A DNA stretch of 62,926 bases from Clostridiales bacterium (GTDB taxonomy: Bacteria > Bacillota > Clostridia > Oscillospirales > Oscillospiraceae): positions 1 through 62,926 of the forward strand of contig JAHZGF010000031.1 in the NCBI GenBank assembly GCA_019420945.1, in the 5' to 3' direction. Both the position numbers and the translations under genes were made by a program. Positions 8,536-16,106 of this stretch are shown here, piece by piece. The notes under the pieces were generated by a model. That model saw only the letters and a list, made by a program, of their open reading frames with translations, was not told the DNA's origin and made no database searches. How positions within the stretch are numbered: the stretch's first letter is position 1; the number at the start of each line of letters is the position of its first letter.

Positions 8536-9255
8536 TCATCGCTCCTGCCCTTTACGGTGCGGCTTGTGGCTGACCCGCATGGGCGGATCCAGGGGCAGCA
8601 GATGAAGCCCGTTCTTTGCCGCCCATTCCGGCAACTCCTGAACAGCGTGGATGGAGCTTTGGCGCTGTTCATCGAACAGAACCGTCTGCTCCGCATCTAA
8701 ATAGCGGATGGTCCAGAAGCTGGAACGCCCGTTGGGAGACACGGCTTTCAGTTTTCCTCCATCCGGCATTCGGAACCGCTCATGGCACTGCAAGTCCAAA
8801 ATGGGGATGCCGTTTCGGGCCTCCCTCATGTAGCGATCCAGCGAAAGGAACGAAAAGGCGTTTACCCACAACCGGCAGTCTGTGGAGAGGAACGAGCAGA
8901 TCATCCAGTAGGAGTACCTTCCGGTATTGATGCGAAACCCATGCCGTGTATCGGCACTGGGGTTGTCATGCAGAAGGCTGTCCGGGTGAGCGGCACAATA
9001 AGCGCGCAGTTCTGCGGGGCTTTTCAGGATCCCTTGGCGCAGGGTATCCATCATGTCGTTGAAATCGTCGGTGAATTCCGGGGTGTTGAGCCGGGGCGTG
9101 CGGTCATGCCAGGAGCTTTCAAACACCGGGGCGCTGGCATTGAGGTTGGCTGTCAGATAGCCGATGCAGCCGGTTTTTTCATTCAACACACGGTTGCTAT
9201 GCCCACCCATGGCGGCGATTTCCTCCGGGAGGATGGAGTGGATGTTCATCTCCAT
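8536..9255 (-). CDS. Conserved-looking ICE protein of unknown function
   Basis: A 239-residue soluble protein with no signal peptide or membrane helix. It sits between prgI and virB4, starting 3 bases after the prgI stop behind a GGGGGA ribosome binding site. It is rich in aromatic residues and has a basic tail (HKPHRKGQER). I do not recognise the family. Because this spot between PrgI and VirB4 is normally empty in CTn elements, it may be an accessory insertion, possibly with a host-evasion or exclusion role. That role is speculation. Confidence 0.7.
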   Translation of the reverse strand: MEMNIHSILPEEIAAMGGHSNRVLNEKTGCIGYLTANLNASAPVFESSWHDRTPRLNTPEFTDDFNDMMDTLRQGILKSPAELRAYCAAHPDSLLHDNPSADTRHGFRINTGRYSYWMICSFLSTDCRLWVNAFSFLSLDRYMREARNGIPILDLQCHERFRMPDGGKLKAVSPNGRSSFWTIRYLDAEQTVLFDEQRQSSIHAVQELPEWAAKNGLHLLPLDPPMRVSHKPHRKGQER

Positions 9256-9258
9256 GCC

Positions 9259-9666
9259 TTATTCCCCCTGTTCTTTCCCAGCTGGTGGCTGGGGCCTGCG
9301 GCTTTTGCGCTTGCGGGGAGGCTTCTCTCCCTCCGCAATGGCTTCATCCATTGCCTCGTAGTAGAGGCTGTCAGATTGAAACACCAGCTTCTTCGGGTAC
9401 AGGAATTCCGACTTGAACCAGGCCCAGGCCAGCTTTTCCGCAGTCATGCCATGGTACTTGAAAAAGCCGCAGGCGGCAAAGGGCGCAGCCCCAAGGATGC
9501 ACATCCAGCCCACTTCCTCGCTCCCCACAAAGGGGCGCAGTCCAAAGTAGATGCCCACCGCTACGCCCACCGCCAGAAGGGAGCAGAGAAACTGCCTGGT
9601 GGACAGGCCGAAAAAGATGGACTCCTGGTAATCCCGTATTTCCTTTGGCACTTTTACTTCTATAAT
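9259..9666 (-). CDS. PrgI-family membrane protein (VirB3-like)
   Basis: A small type IV secretion membrane protein with two hydrophobic helices at about residues 25-45 and 52-72, and a Lys/Arg-rich tail. The N-terminus (E-V-K-V-P-K-E-I-R-D-Y) is typical of the family and lies upstream of the first canonical start (GTG at 9651). AAGGAG is 6 bases from an in-frame ATT at 9664-9666, giving 135 residues; ATA follows it immediately. It therefore appears to use a non-canonical start. It partners VirB4 in the channel. Confidence 0.82.
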   Translation of the reverse strand: MIEVKVPKEIRDYQESIFFGLSTRQFLCSLLAVGVAVGIYFGLRPFVGSEEVGWMCILGAAPFAACGFFKYHGMTAEKLAWAWFKSEFLYPKKLVFQSDSLYYEAMDEAIAEGEKPPRKRKSRRPQPPAGKEQGE

Positions 9667-9683
9667 GCTTCACTCCTTCCGGC

Positions 9684-10505
9684 TCACAGACCCAAGATTT
9701 CTTTGACGATGCGGTCACTCATCCGCACGGCGCCTACGAGGACAAGCAGATTGAAAATGAGCTCGCCCACATAACTCCACACGGCAGTCACCGCCGAGAC
9801 GTTGGGATCCACCGCAGGCGGGGAGGTTGCCATGACGGAGAAAATGATGCAGGCCAATGCGATGATGGCCCCTTCCAAACACACTCCGGCGTAGGAGCGA
9901 AGGAAGTTTTTCCCCACATTGCTGGTGGGTTCCCCCGCAAAGCTGGAGAGCGGAACCGGGGCGATGGCGGTGTACATATATAATTTAAACATCCGGCTAT
10001 ACACCGTCAGAATCATGATGAACGACAAAACGGTGATGAACAGGCCGCCTAAGAGGGTCACCGCCCACAGGGGAATCGAGTCCCAAAACCCCACATCGTT
10101 GATCTTGTCGATGATTTCCTGGGGCAGGGTCGTGCCGGTGCTCCCCGACAGGCCCGATTGGGTGATGATGGTGGAGACCATGCCCTGGACAATGCGGAAC
10201 ACCGCCAGCATCAGATCCAGGCCATAGGTCACCGCCGCCTTTGCCAGGGCGAAGCGTACAAACAGCTTGAGGGCGTGTTCCGGGCGCTTCAGATCGGCCA
10301 CGCTCGAACAGGTCTTGACTACACCAACTGCAAAGAATAGCACCAGCAGCCCAAGGCCAATTGCTTTCAGCGCATCGTTGATGTTGAGCATGACGCCCCA
10401 TACCCCACCGCCTTTGAAGGTGGCGGGGTCCTGGGTGAGCAGAGTCCAGATTTCAGCCAGCTTGTCGTTCCATGTTTCCAGCGCCGAATTCAGGTTATCT
10501 ATGAT
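9684..10505 (-). CDS. VirB6/TrbL-like conjugation membrane protein (CD1112 family)
   Basis: A polytopic membrane protein with about six hydrophobic helices, ending in the family-typical conserved tail MSDRIVKEILGL. It forms the inner-membrane core of the mating channel. The first ATG in frame is 10391, but ~38 codons upstream read as convincing protein (IIDNLNSALETWNDKL) back to a stop near 10521, with no ATG, GTG or TTG. AAGGAGG lies at about 10528-10534. The start chosen here (ATC at 10505) is a placeholder: the true initiation codon is unclear and the gene may have lost its start. Confidence 0.8.
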   Translation of the reverse strand: MIDNLNSALETWNDKLAEIWTLLTQDPATFKGGGVWGVMLNINDALKAIGLGLLVLFFAVGVVKTCSSVADLKRPEHALKLFVRFALAKAAVTYGLDLMLAVFRIVQGMVSTIITQSGLSGSTGTTLPQEIIDKINDVGFWDSIPLWAVTLLGGLFITVLSFIMILTVYSRMFKLYMYTAIAPVPLSSFAGEPTSNVGKNFLRSYAGVCLEGAIIALACIIFSVMATSPPAVDPNVSAVTAVWSYVGELIFNLLVLVGAVRMSDRIVKEILGL

Positions 10506-10540
10506 CCAGTTTCCGGCTGGTCACCTCCTTCAGAAAAAAT

Positions 10541-10571
10541 AGGCGGGAGCGCCCCTGTGGACGCCCCCGCG
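10541..10571 (-). terminator. Intra-operon hairpin with T tract
   Basis: The stem GCGGG.GCG / CGC.CCCGC is followed on the minus strand by TATTTTTTCTG. It lies between the Maff2 gene and the VirB6-like gene, directly upstream of the latter's ribosome binding site. Confidence 0.6.
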
Positions 10572-10587
10572 GCCGGAACACAGAAAC

Positions 10588-10971
10588 TCAGGCCGTGATG
10601 AGGTCGAGGATCTCCTTGGCAAAGGTCACGACCAGGCCGCCCGCCAGGGTGAGAAAGCCCTGGGAACGCTGGGAGGGGTCATGGCTCTGGAAGGAGAGGC
10701 CCACCTGCACCACGCCCCAGCCCAACAAAATCAGGCCGATGGCACGGATCAGGGAAAAGATGAAGGTGGAGAGATTGTTCACTACCGTCAGCGGATCGCT
10801 GGCGGCGAAAACAGTGGTAGACAGGCAGCCAACGCACAGCACGGTGGCGGCATAGACGGAAAACGCGCAGCGGCCCTTTCTGCCAAGGGGCAGGGCGCCC
10901 TGGGGTCTGTCGTTCTTCTTGCTATGATTTTTCTTGGAAATCCAATGATGCAGAATATTCTTCAGAAGCAT
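10588..10971 (-). CDS. Maff2-family / VirB2-like pilin protein
   Basis: A 127-residue protein with a basic N-terminus, a signal-like helix (about residues 36-56) ending in VFAASD, then two hydrophobic helices (about 70-92 and 103-122). The size, topology and position (VirD4 upstream, VirB6-like downstream) match the Maff2 family of CTn elements, thought to be the VirB2 pilin analogue. GGAGG is only about two bases from the ATG at 10971; a CTG at 10965 lies at the ideal 7-base spacing, so the real start may be CTG. Confidence 0.82.
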   Translation of the reverse strand: MLLKNILHHWISKKNHSKKNDRPQGALPLGRKGRCAFSVYAATVLCVGCLSTTVFAASDPLTVVNNLSTFIFSLIRAIGLILLGWGVVQVGLSFQSHDPSQRSQGFLTLAGGLVVTFAKEILDLITA

Positions 10972-10992
10972 TCCTCCAATTCATTGTGTAGT

Positions 10993-12726
10993 TTAAGGCT
11001 TCAAAAAGTCCTCCGGATCCAGCAGTTCGAAATCCTCGTACTGCTCCGGAGAATAGTCCAAATCGTTTGCGGCGTCTTTCGCCTGGGTGTAATCATAGGG
11101 CGGGGCGCCGCCGTCTTCCGTGAGCCGGATGTTGGGGTGGCGCATCAGGTCGTACTTATCGTCCAGCATGGGGCGCTCCCCACGGACGAACAAAATCGCC
11201 TTGCGGTTGTCCAGCATCCGCACCTCATCGGGGGTGAGCAGTTCCCGGCCCGTCTGTTGGTCGTTGACGCTGAAGCTGCCGCTTCGCCCACGGCTGTGGC
11301 CGTAGGTGTTGGTATCCAGCGTTTCCTTGCCCATAAGCTCGGAAACATACTTGTGGGTTTCCTTTTCGTTGCCGCCCAAGTAGAGAAACTCGTCGCACAA
11401 CCCCACCAGGGACTCCCACTGCTCCTTGAACAGTGCCTTGATCTGCGCCATGTTCTGAGCGATGTAGCTGCAGAATATGGCACGGCTTCTCATGGTGGAG
11501 AGCCAAGGCAGGAAGTTGTCCGTAGGCAGGGCGATGTTGGGGGCTTCATCGATGAGGAGATGGACCGGCATCGGCAGGCGGCCCTTGTATTTCCGGTCTG
11601 CCACATAGTACAGCGTCTGGATAAGCTGCCCGTAAATCATGCCCACCAGGTAGTTGAGGCTCCGGTCAGAGTCAGGGATGCAGCAGAACAGGGCCACCTT
11701 CTTTTCACCCAGTTCCTCCAGATGGAGGTCGTCGGTATAGGTGAGTCGGGCGATCTGTGGCAGATTGAAGGCAGACAGCCGGACGCCAACACTAATCAAA
11801 ATAGATTTTAGAGTTTTTCCCGCCCCCATTTTGAACACATGGTATTGCTTCACGGCAATGCTCTCCGGGTCCCGCATCTCCAAGCGGGCGAACAGGATGT
11901 CCAAGGGGGACTCGTATTCCTCATCTTCCTCCCGCACCTCGGCGGCGGCCAGCATCTCCATCACCATGGCGAAGTTCTGTTCTTCTTTTGGGGCTTCATG
12001 CATGAGATAGAGGACGAGGGCCTGGAGCAGCGCCGTTTCCGATTTGGTCCAGAACGGGTCGCTGCTCTGGGCTCCGGGCGGGGTGGTGCTCTGGATGAGG
12101 GTTTCGATGAGGCGCAGCACGTCCTTGTCATCCCGTACATAGGCCAAGGGGTTGTAGCAGAAGGAGGTGTCGGGGCTGAGAAGGTCGAACACCCGCACCT
12201 CATAGCCATTGGCTTTCAGAGCCCCTCCGGTTTTCCGCAGGATCTCGGATTTCGGGTCGCAGATGACCAGGGAGCAGTTCCCGCAGTTGAGGGCGTTGGG
12301 AATGGCATAGGAGCGGCTTTTGCCGGCGCCGCTGCCCCCAATTACCAGCACGTTGGTATTGCGTTTGTGCTTGTGGCCATCCAGCCCCATCTGAAAGTGC
12401 TGGGTCAGGATGAGGTTTTCCTTCGGGTGCTTCTTATCCCGGTACCGCTTGGCGATTTGGAACACATCGCCCCACTGGGCGGAGCCGTGTTCCGCCCCAC
12501 GGCGGCGGTTCTTCCGGCTGGAGGTCACCGTCAGCGCCACGATCCCATACCCCATGGTAAAGAACAGCAGGCACCGGGCGGAATACTCCGTCCAGTGGAT
12601 GGCAAAGGGATTGTTCATGGCTGCGGAGAGTTTCCCCAGCAGATCCACGAGGTTCACCCCGGCGCTCCAGCTTCCGGCCACCAAAAGGGCAGCCCACCAA
12701 ACGATGGGCAGCGGCAGCAGCCACAC
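10993..12726 (-). CDS. VirD4/TraG type IV coupling protein
   Basis: A 577-residue or slightly longer coupling ATPase. Two N-terminal membrane helices are followed by Walker A GGSGAGKS (~residue 132) and Walker B LLIDEAPN (~391). It recruits the relaxase-DNA complex to the channel. The GTG at 12726 lacks a good ribosome binding site. The frame continues upstream through a plausible N-terminus (ARKNPWWVW) to 12753, where an ATA overlaps the stop of the preceding PP-loop gene, so translation may be coupled there. The C-terminus is acidic (SPEQYEDFELLDPEDF). Confidence 0.92.
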   Translation of the reverse strand: MWLLPLPIVWWAALLVAGSWSAGVNLVDLLGKLSAAMNNPFAIHWTEYSARCLLFFTMGYGIVALTVTSSRKNRRRGAEHGSAQWGDVFQIAKRYRDKKHPKENLILTQHFQMGLDGHKHKRNTNVLVIGGSGAGKSRSYAIPNALNCGNCSLVICDPKSEILRKTGGALKANGYEVRVFDLLSPDTSFCYNPLAYVRDDKDVLRLIETLIQSTTPPGAQSSDPFWTKSETALLQALVLYLMHEAPKEEQNFAMVMEMLAAAEVREEDEEYESPLDILFARLEMRDPESIAVKQYHVFKMGAGKTLKSILISVGVRLSAFNLPQIARLTYTDDLHLEELGEKKVALFCCIPDSDRSLNYLVGMIYGQLIQTLYYVADRKYKGRLPMPVHLLIDEAPNIALPTDNFLPWLSTMRSRAIFCSYIAQNMAQIKALFKEQWESLVGLCDEFLYLGGNEKETHKYVSELMGKETLDTNTYGHSRGRSGSFSVNDQQTGRELLTPDEVRMLDNRKAILFVRGERPMLDDKYDLMRHPNIRLTEDGGAPPYDYTQAKDAANDLDYSPEQYEDFELLDPEDFLKP

Positions 12727-12749
12727 CCACCATGGATTCTTCCGTGCAG

Positions 12750-13550
12750 CTATACCGTCGAAGGAGCACCCACCCCTTCCTGCTTTTGAAGATGCTCTTT
12801 CAGCAGGCGGAAGAACTCACGGCTTGTGAGAGAGATGCCGGCTTGTTGGCACTGCTGTTCGAACTGAAAGCGTAGTTCCAGTTGCCGCACAGAGTAATCC
12901 GCCCGAAACTGCCGCCAGGTATGGTCGTCCATGGCTCGGAGTTTTTTCCACAGTTCTGGAAAAAGGGCGTAGAGTTTCCGCAGTCCACTGAGCGGCTGCA
13001 AGGGGCAGCACCAGCAGGACACACGCCGGAAAACATCATACAGGCCACCCCAATCGAACCCTCTCTCCCGGCAGTAGCGCAGGCAGTCGGCTTCGGTCAT
13101 GCCCCAATCCACCAAGGGGTAGTGGTATTCCCGCACCCGATGGGCTTCGTCGGCGGCAATGCCTACATATTGGGCGATGTGGTATTCCTGCTTCAGTTCT
13201 TTCAAGTAAGCGCCAATGACCCGCTGCTTCAACCGTCCGGTACACCAGCGTTGCTTGGGGCCGGGCCAGCTGAAACCACGGTATTTAGACAGGGCCGGGT
13301 TTTTACGCTCCGGCGAATACTCATAGAAAAAGTATTCGAAGCTGTGGGGCGGTTTCAGCCGGGTGATGGCCCTGCCGGTGTACTGCTCCACCTTGTCCAG
13401 GTGCTCGTACATCTGAGGAAACTCCAATCCGGTGTCACAGAAAAGGATCACGTCCACCGGCATCTTTTCCTCCAGCATACGCAGCAGTAGAGCGGTGCTG
13501 TCTTTCCCGCCGGAGAATGAAATTACGTGTTTTGTGCTTTTCTTATAGAT
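12750..13550 (-). CDS. PP-loop ATPase, PAPS-reductase family
   Basis: About 266 residues. The PP-loop SFSGGKDST is near the N-terminus, CDTGLEFP follows, and the Cys-rich segment VSCWCCPLQ may hold a metal or Fe-S cluster. The fold is that of phosphoadenosine phosphosulfate reductases and DndC-like enzymes. In mobile elements these proteins are usually not sulfate reducers and their substrate is unknown. No ATG/GTG/TTG lies between the preceding hairpin and the PP-loop; GAAGGG precedes an in-frame ATC (13550), listed as the provisional start. The ATG at 13592 lies inside the hairpin. Its stop overlaps the start region of virD4. Confidence 0.8.
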   Translation of the reverse strand: MYKKSTKHVISFSGGKDSTALLLRMLEEKMPVDVILFCDTGLEFPQMYEHLDKVEQYTGRAITRLKPPHSFEYFFYEYSPERKNPALSKYRGFSWPGPKQRWCTGRLKQRVIGAYLKELKQEYHIAQYVGIAADEAHRVREYHYPLVDWGMTEADCLRYCRERGFDWGGLYDVFRRVSCWCCPLQPLSGLRKLYALFPELWKKLRAMDDHTWRQFRADYSVRQLELRFQFEQQCQQAGISLTSREFFRLLKEHLQKQEGVGAPSTV

Positions 13551-13576
13551 CCCTTCTTTCTGCAGAAAACAAAAAA

Positions 13577-13619
13577 GCCCCCCGAAGCCCATGGGGAGAA
13601 CCCACAGGCTTCGGGGGGA
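13577..13619 (-). terminator. Intra-operon hairpin with T tract
   Basis: The stem CCCCCCGAAGCC / GGCTTCGGGGGG is followed on the minus strand by CTTTTTTGTTTTC. It lies between the small 100-residue gene and the PP-loop gene. Confidence 0.7.
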
Positions 13620-13629
13620 GTGAATGGAT

Positions 13630-13932
13630 TTATCTGACCGGCGTGTGCCGATACTTGCTGTTCAACAGCTTGAGGAGAATGCGGTCAAACCCGACGCTAC
13701 TCCGTCCTGCCGACAGATAGGCGTTGCGCTTCCGGTTTAGGGCCTGTACCGCCCGCCCGAATTCCTCATCGCTCAGGTACAGCCTGCGGCGGGGAGCACG
13801 GACGGTTTTCGCAGCAAGGGAACGCATTTCCTCGGCCTGTTCAGGCTGCACATCATTCTGTGTATCGCAAAGGGCTTTGACCAGCATATCCTGTTCCAGC
13901 TGGCTCATCTTAAACATCCTTTGCTTTTCCAT
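13630..13932 (-). CDS. Small basic ICE protein, unknown function
   Basis: A 100-residue, Arg/Lys-rich soluble protein. The ATG at 13932 follows GGGG by 5 bases; an in-frame extension to 13971 exists but lacks a ribosome binding site. It contains a helical N-terminus (SQLEQDMLVKAL) and a central basic patch (VRAPRRRLYLSDEEFGRAV). Located between the ArdC-like gene and the PP-loop gene. Not recognised; a nucleic-acid-binding accessory is possible. Confidence 0.65.
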   Translation of the reverse strand: MEKQRMFKMSQLEQDMLVKALCDTQNDVQPEQAEEMRSLAAKTVRAPRRRLYLSDEEFGRAVQALNRKRNAYLSAGRSSVGFDRILLKLLNSKYRHTPVR

Positions 13933-14037
13933 AGGTACCCCTGCCTTTCTTTTGTTTTTCATCATCACCATATCACAACGCCTTTTAGAAAGCTACCGCA
14001 CAGAAGAAAACAAACGAAAAACTCTCGGCGGATGCCG

Positions 14038-14994
14038 TTATCTGGCAGCTTCCTTTTCCTTATCCTCTTTGGCCTTGGGCGCTTTGGCGGGCTTGGGAGA
14101 CTCTACGGAGAATTCATCCGGCTGGATGGCCTGCTCCATCTCTCGAAAACTCCGCTGCATATCCCGGTTGATGGCATAGGCCGCCCGCTTGACATCGCTG
14201 ATGAATCCCTTCTTCTCCTGGATTTCCATCCCGGCGCAGGTCTGGCACACTTTATCAAAGTGGAAAGCGGAGGTGTCCAATCCCAGTTTCTGCGCCACCA
14301 CATAGGCCGCACAATAGGCCTGGGGCGCATACGCCTGCCGGTAATAGCCGCTGCCTACGGTGTCAAAACCGGCATGGGCCTGCTCACGGGCGATGGCGCA
14401 AATCGTAGCGGTTTCGTCCATTCCGTTTCTCACATAGATGGTGCGCTGCTTGGGGACATACTGCGCCTGCACCCCCTGGGGCAGCTGATCGGAAATGGCC
14501 AGCGGAACAGGGCTCTGCTCCACCAGGGCGGCGATGATCTCCTCCGGCAACCGCTGCTGGGAGGGCAGGGGCTGCTGGCCCCTGGTCTGAGAGATGTCAA
14601 AGGCTTTGGTGATGGTGAAGCCGTTGCCCTTGGTGCCATCTTCCCGTTCATACTCCTGGTCGGAGTAGAACGCATACCCCGTCACACCGCTTCGCAGAGA
14701 ACGCCCGGCCTCTTTCCACTTGTCGAAAGTGCGGGGGTGGGTGATGGTGGGATCCTGTTCATAGAGGATGAGAAGGTTCCGGGTGCTCTGTGGGGTGCAC
14801 TGTGCCATGAAATTGAGAAACCATTTCATGGAGTCGTCATCCCGGAACACCTCCTGGGCCTGGGCGTCCACTCTTGCCTGAAGTTCTTCCCGTTCCGCCT
14901 TTCGCATGGCGGCGTATTCCTCTTTGGAAAGGCGGGGCGTCTCCTGCTGGGGCTGCTGCTCCTGCTGCTTGCCAATCAATGTACTTAAATCGAT
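14038..14994 (-). CDS. ArdC-like / LtrC-type single-strand DNA-binding domain protein
   Basis: About 318 residues. A Gln-rich N-terminus is followed by a domain resembling the ArdC N-terminal ssDNA-binding fold (STRNLLILYEQDP, then GYAFYSDQEYE), a central part with a metallopeptidase-like helix (ATICAIAREQAHAGFD, where Gln replaces the usual His/Glu pair) and a Lys/Glu-rich tail. Such proteins protect incoming single strands in transfer. The in-frame TTG at 14979 gives 313 residues. The frame continues upstream to 14997, and a well-placed ATG (14999-15001, behind AAGGAAGG) is out of phase by one extra C, so the start looks shifted. Confidence 0.75.
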   Translation of the reverse strand: MDLSTLIGKQQEQQPQQETPRLSKEEYAAMRKAEREELQARVDAQAQEVFRDDDSMKWFLNFMAQCTPQSTRNLLILYEQDPTITHPRTFDKWKEAGRSLRSGVTGYAFYSDQEYEREDGTKGNGFTITKAFDISQTRGQQPLPSQQRLPEEIIAALVEQSPVPLAISDQLPQGVQAQYVPKQRTIYVRNGMDETATICAIAREQAHAGFDTVGSGYYRQAYAPQAYCAAYVVAQKLGLDTSAFHFDKVCQTCAGMEIQEKKGFISDVKRAAYAINRDMQRSFREMEQAIQPDEFSVESPKPAKAPKAKEDKEKEAAR

Positions 14995-15000
14995 ACTGCA

Positions 15001-15816
15001 TTACCTTCCTTTCTGCTTTTTCTTTTTCCTGCTGCGGCTGGGCGCAGCGTGCTCACGCTGAGGCTGCCTGGCCCGTTCCTCCTTCTTCTGGGCCTGCTCC
15101 TGCCGGATCTCCTGCAGCTGTTTTCTCACGGAGGGCTTTTGCTCAGACGCCGGCTCACTGCCGGTTGGACCGGGCGAAGAACTTTTGTCGGGCGAGGAAT
15201 TCTCTGACGGACTCCTTGCCGCCTCCCCCTGTACAGGGTCCTTCTCCCGGCCAGGAGTAAAATTTGCCCCTTCCTCCTGGTCCGGTACGGAGGAGAGTTC
15301 AATCTCATCCTCGAAGCCGCCCACCTCAAATTCCACCGCACCATGCTCCGTCTGGACGGTTTCCGTCCTGCTGGGGGCAGCGGCGGCGGGAGGCTGTTTC
15401 TCCTGCACAGGCGCTTTCTCCACAGTGGCGTCACCAGCCTGGGCCGCAACGTAATCCAGGCCGAGGTTGTCATAGATGCGCTGGATCTTGGAGGCGTCAT
15501 CAGCAAACACGACTACCTCGATGCGGTCAGACTTCTGCCGGTTCCGAATGGGGACGTATAGGAGTCCGTGCTCCTTGGCTTCCCTGGCAAATTCCTTCAT
15601 ATAACTTACCGGCACCTTAAAGAATTTGAAAGGGCGCTGTTCTTTGAGCATCCGTACCAGCCGCGTCTTACCACGGGTTTTCTTCTGATCCTTTAATACC
15701 GCATAGACGAACAGCGCAAAATTCTTTGCCGCCAATCCCGACAGCTTGAGTGCTACCTCCGTCCCTTCCAAGGTAAATCGGACAATTTGGTCGGCGGGGT
15801 CACTTCCGTAGTTCAG
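15001..15816 (-). CDS. PcfB-family (DUF3801) conjugation accessory protein
   Basis: About 271 residues. The N-terminal half (residues ~1-130) is a PcfB/DUF3801 domain (LEGTEVALKLSGLAAKN, then LPYVPIRN-type strands); the second half is Pro/Glu/Ser-rich and ends in a very basic tail (SRKKKKQKGR). PcfB of pCF10 is an accessory factor for relaxase recruitment to the coupling protein. The first canonical start is a TTG at 15771, but the reading frame upstream encodes MNYGSDPADQIVRF from a CTG at 15816, 8 bases after GAGG, so CTG is the likely start. The stop abuts the ArdC-like gene. Confidence 0.82.
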   Translation of the reverse strand: MNYGSDPADQIVRFTLEGTEVALKLSGLAAKNFALFVYAVLKDQKKTRGKTRLVRMLKEQRPFKFFKVPVSYMKEFAREAKEHGLLYVPIRNRQKSDRIEVVVFADDASKIQRIYDNLGLDYVAAQAGDATVEKAPVQEKQPPAAAAPSRTETVQTEHGAVEFEVGGFEDEIELSSVPDQEEGANFTPGREKDPVQGEAARSPSENSSPDKSSSPGPTGSEPASEQKPSVRKQLQEIRQEQAQKKEERARQPQREHAAPSRSRKKKKQKGR

Positions 15817-15832
15817 TCAAATCACCTCGCTT

Positions 15833-16102
15833 TCACCGCTCCAAATCACGGGAGCGTTTCTGTTTTCCCTTTTCCGGTGCGGAGACCTTGGAAAAGGAAT
15901 CTTCACCGGGGATAAGAGACAGGGCGGAACCGTTATCCCACTCAATCCCAATCAGCCCCATATCGTCCACATAGACAACCGTACCCATGGTGCCAGGCGG
16001 CGGGGCCTGGACATCATCCATGGAATGCAGGACGATACGGGTTCCGGCGGGATATCGCTGCCGGAGGCGTTCCACCTGTTCTCTGCTGGGGATTCTGTTC
16101 AA
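15833..16102 (-). CDS. DUF4314-family protein
   Basis: An 89-residue protein with an SH3-like barrel core: AGTRIVLHSMDD, then PPPGTMGTVVYVDDMGLIGIEWDNG. It is typical of small DUF4314 proteins found beside relaxase genes in Firmicutes ICEs; the function is unknown. The TTG start is 7 bases behind AGGAGG. The gene starts 4 bases after the relaxase stop, so it is in the same operon. Confidence 0.8.
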   Translation of the reverse strand: MNRIPSREQVERLRQRYPAGTRIVLHSMDDVQAPPPGTMGTVVYVDDMGLIGIEWDNGSALSLIPGEDSFSKVSAPEKGKQKRSRDLER

Positions 16103-16106
16103 TTGA

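Noticed and set aside
12750..13592. DNA phosphorothioation (Dnd) system
   Set aside because: Only one DndC-like PP-loop protein is present; no DndB, DndD, DndE or cysteine desulfurase nearby.
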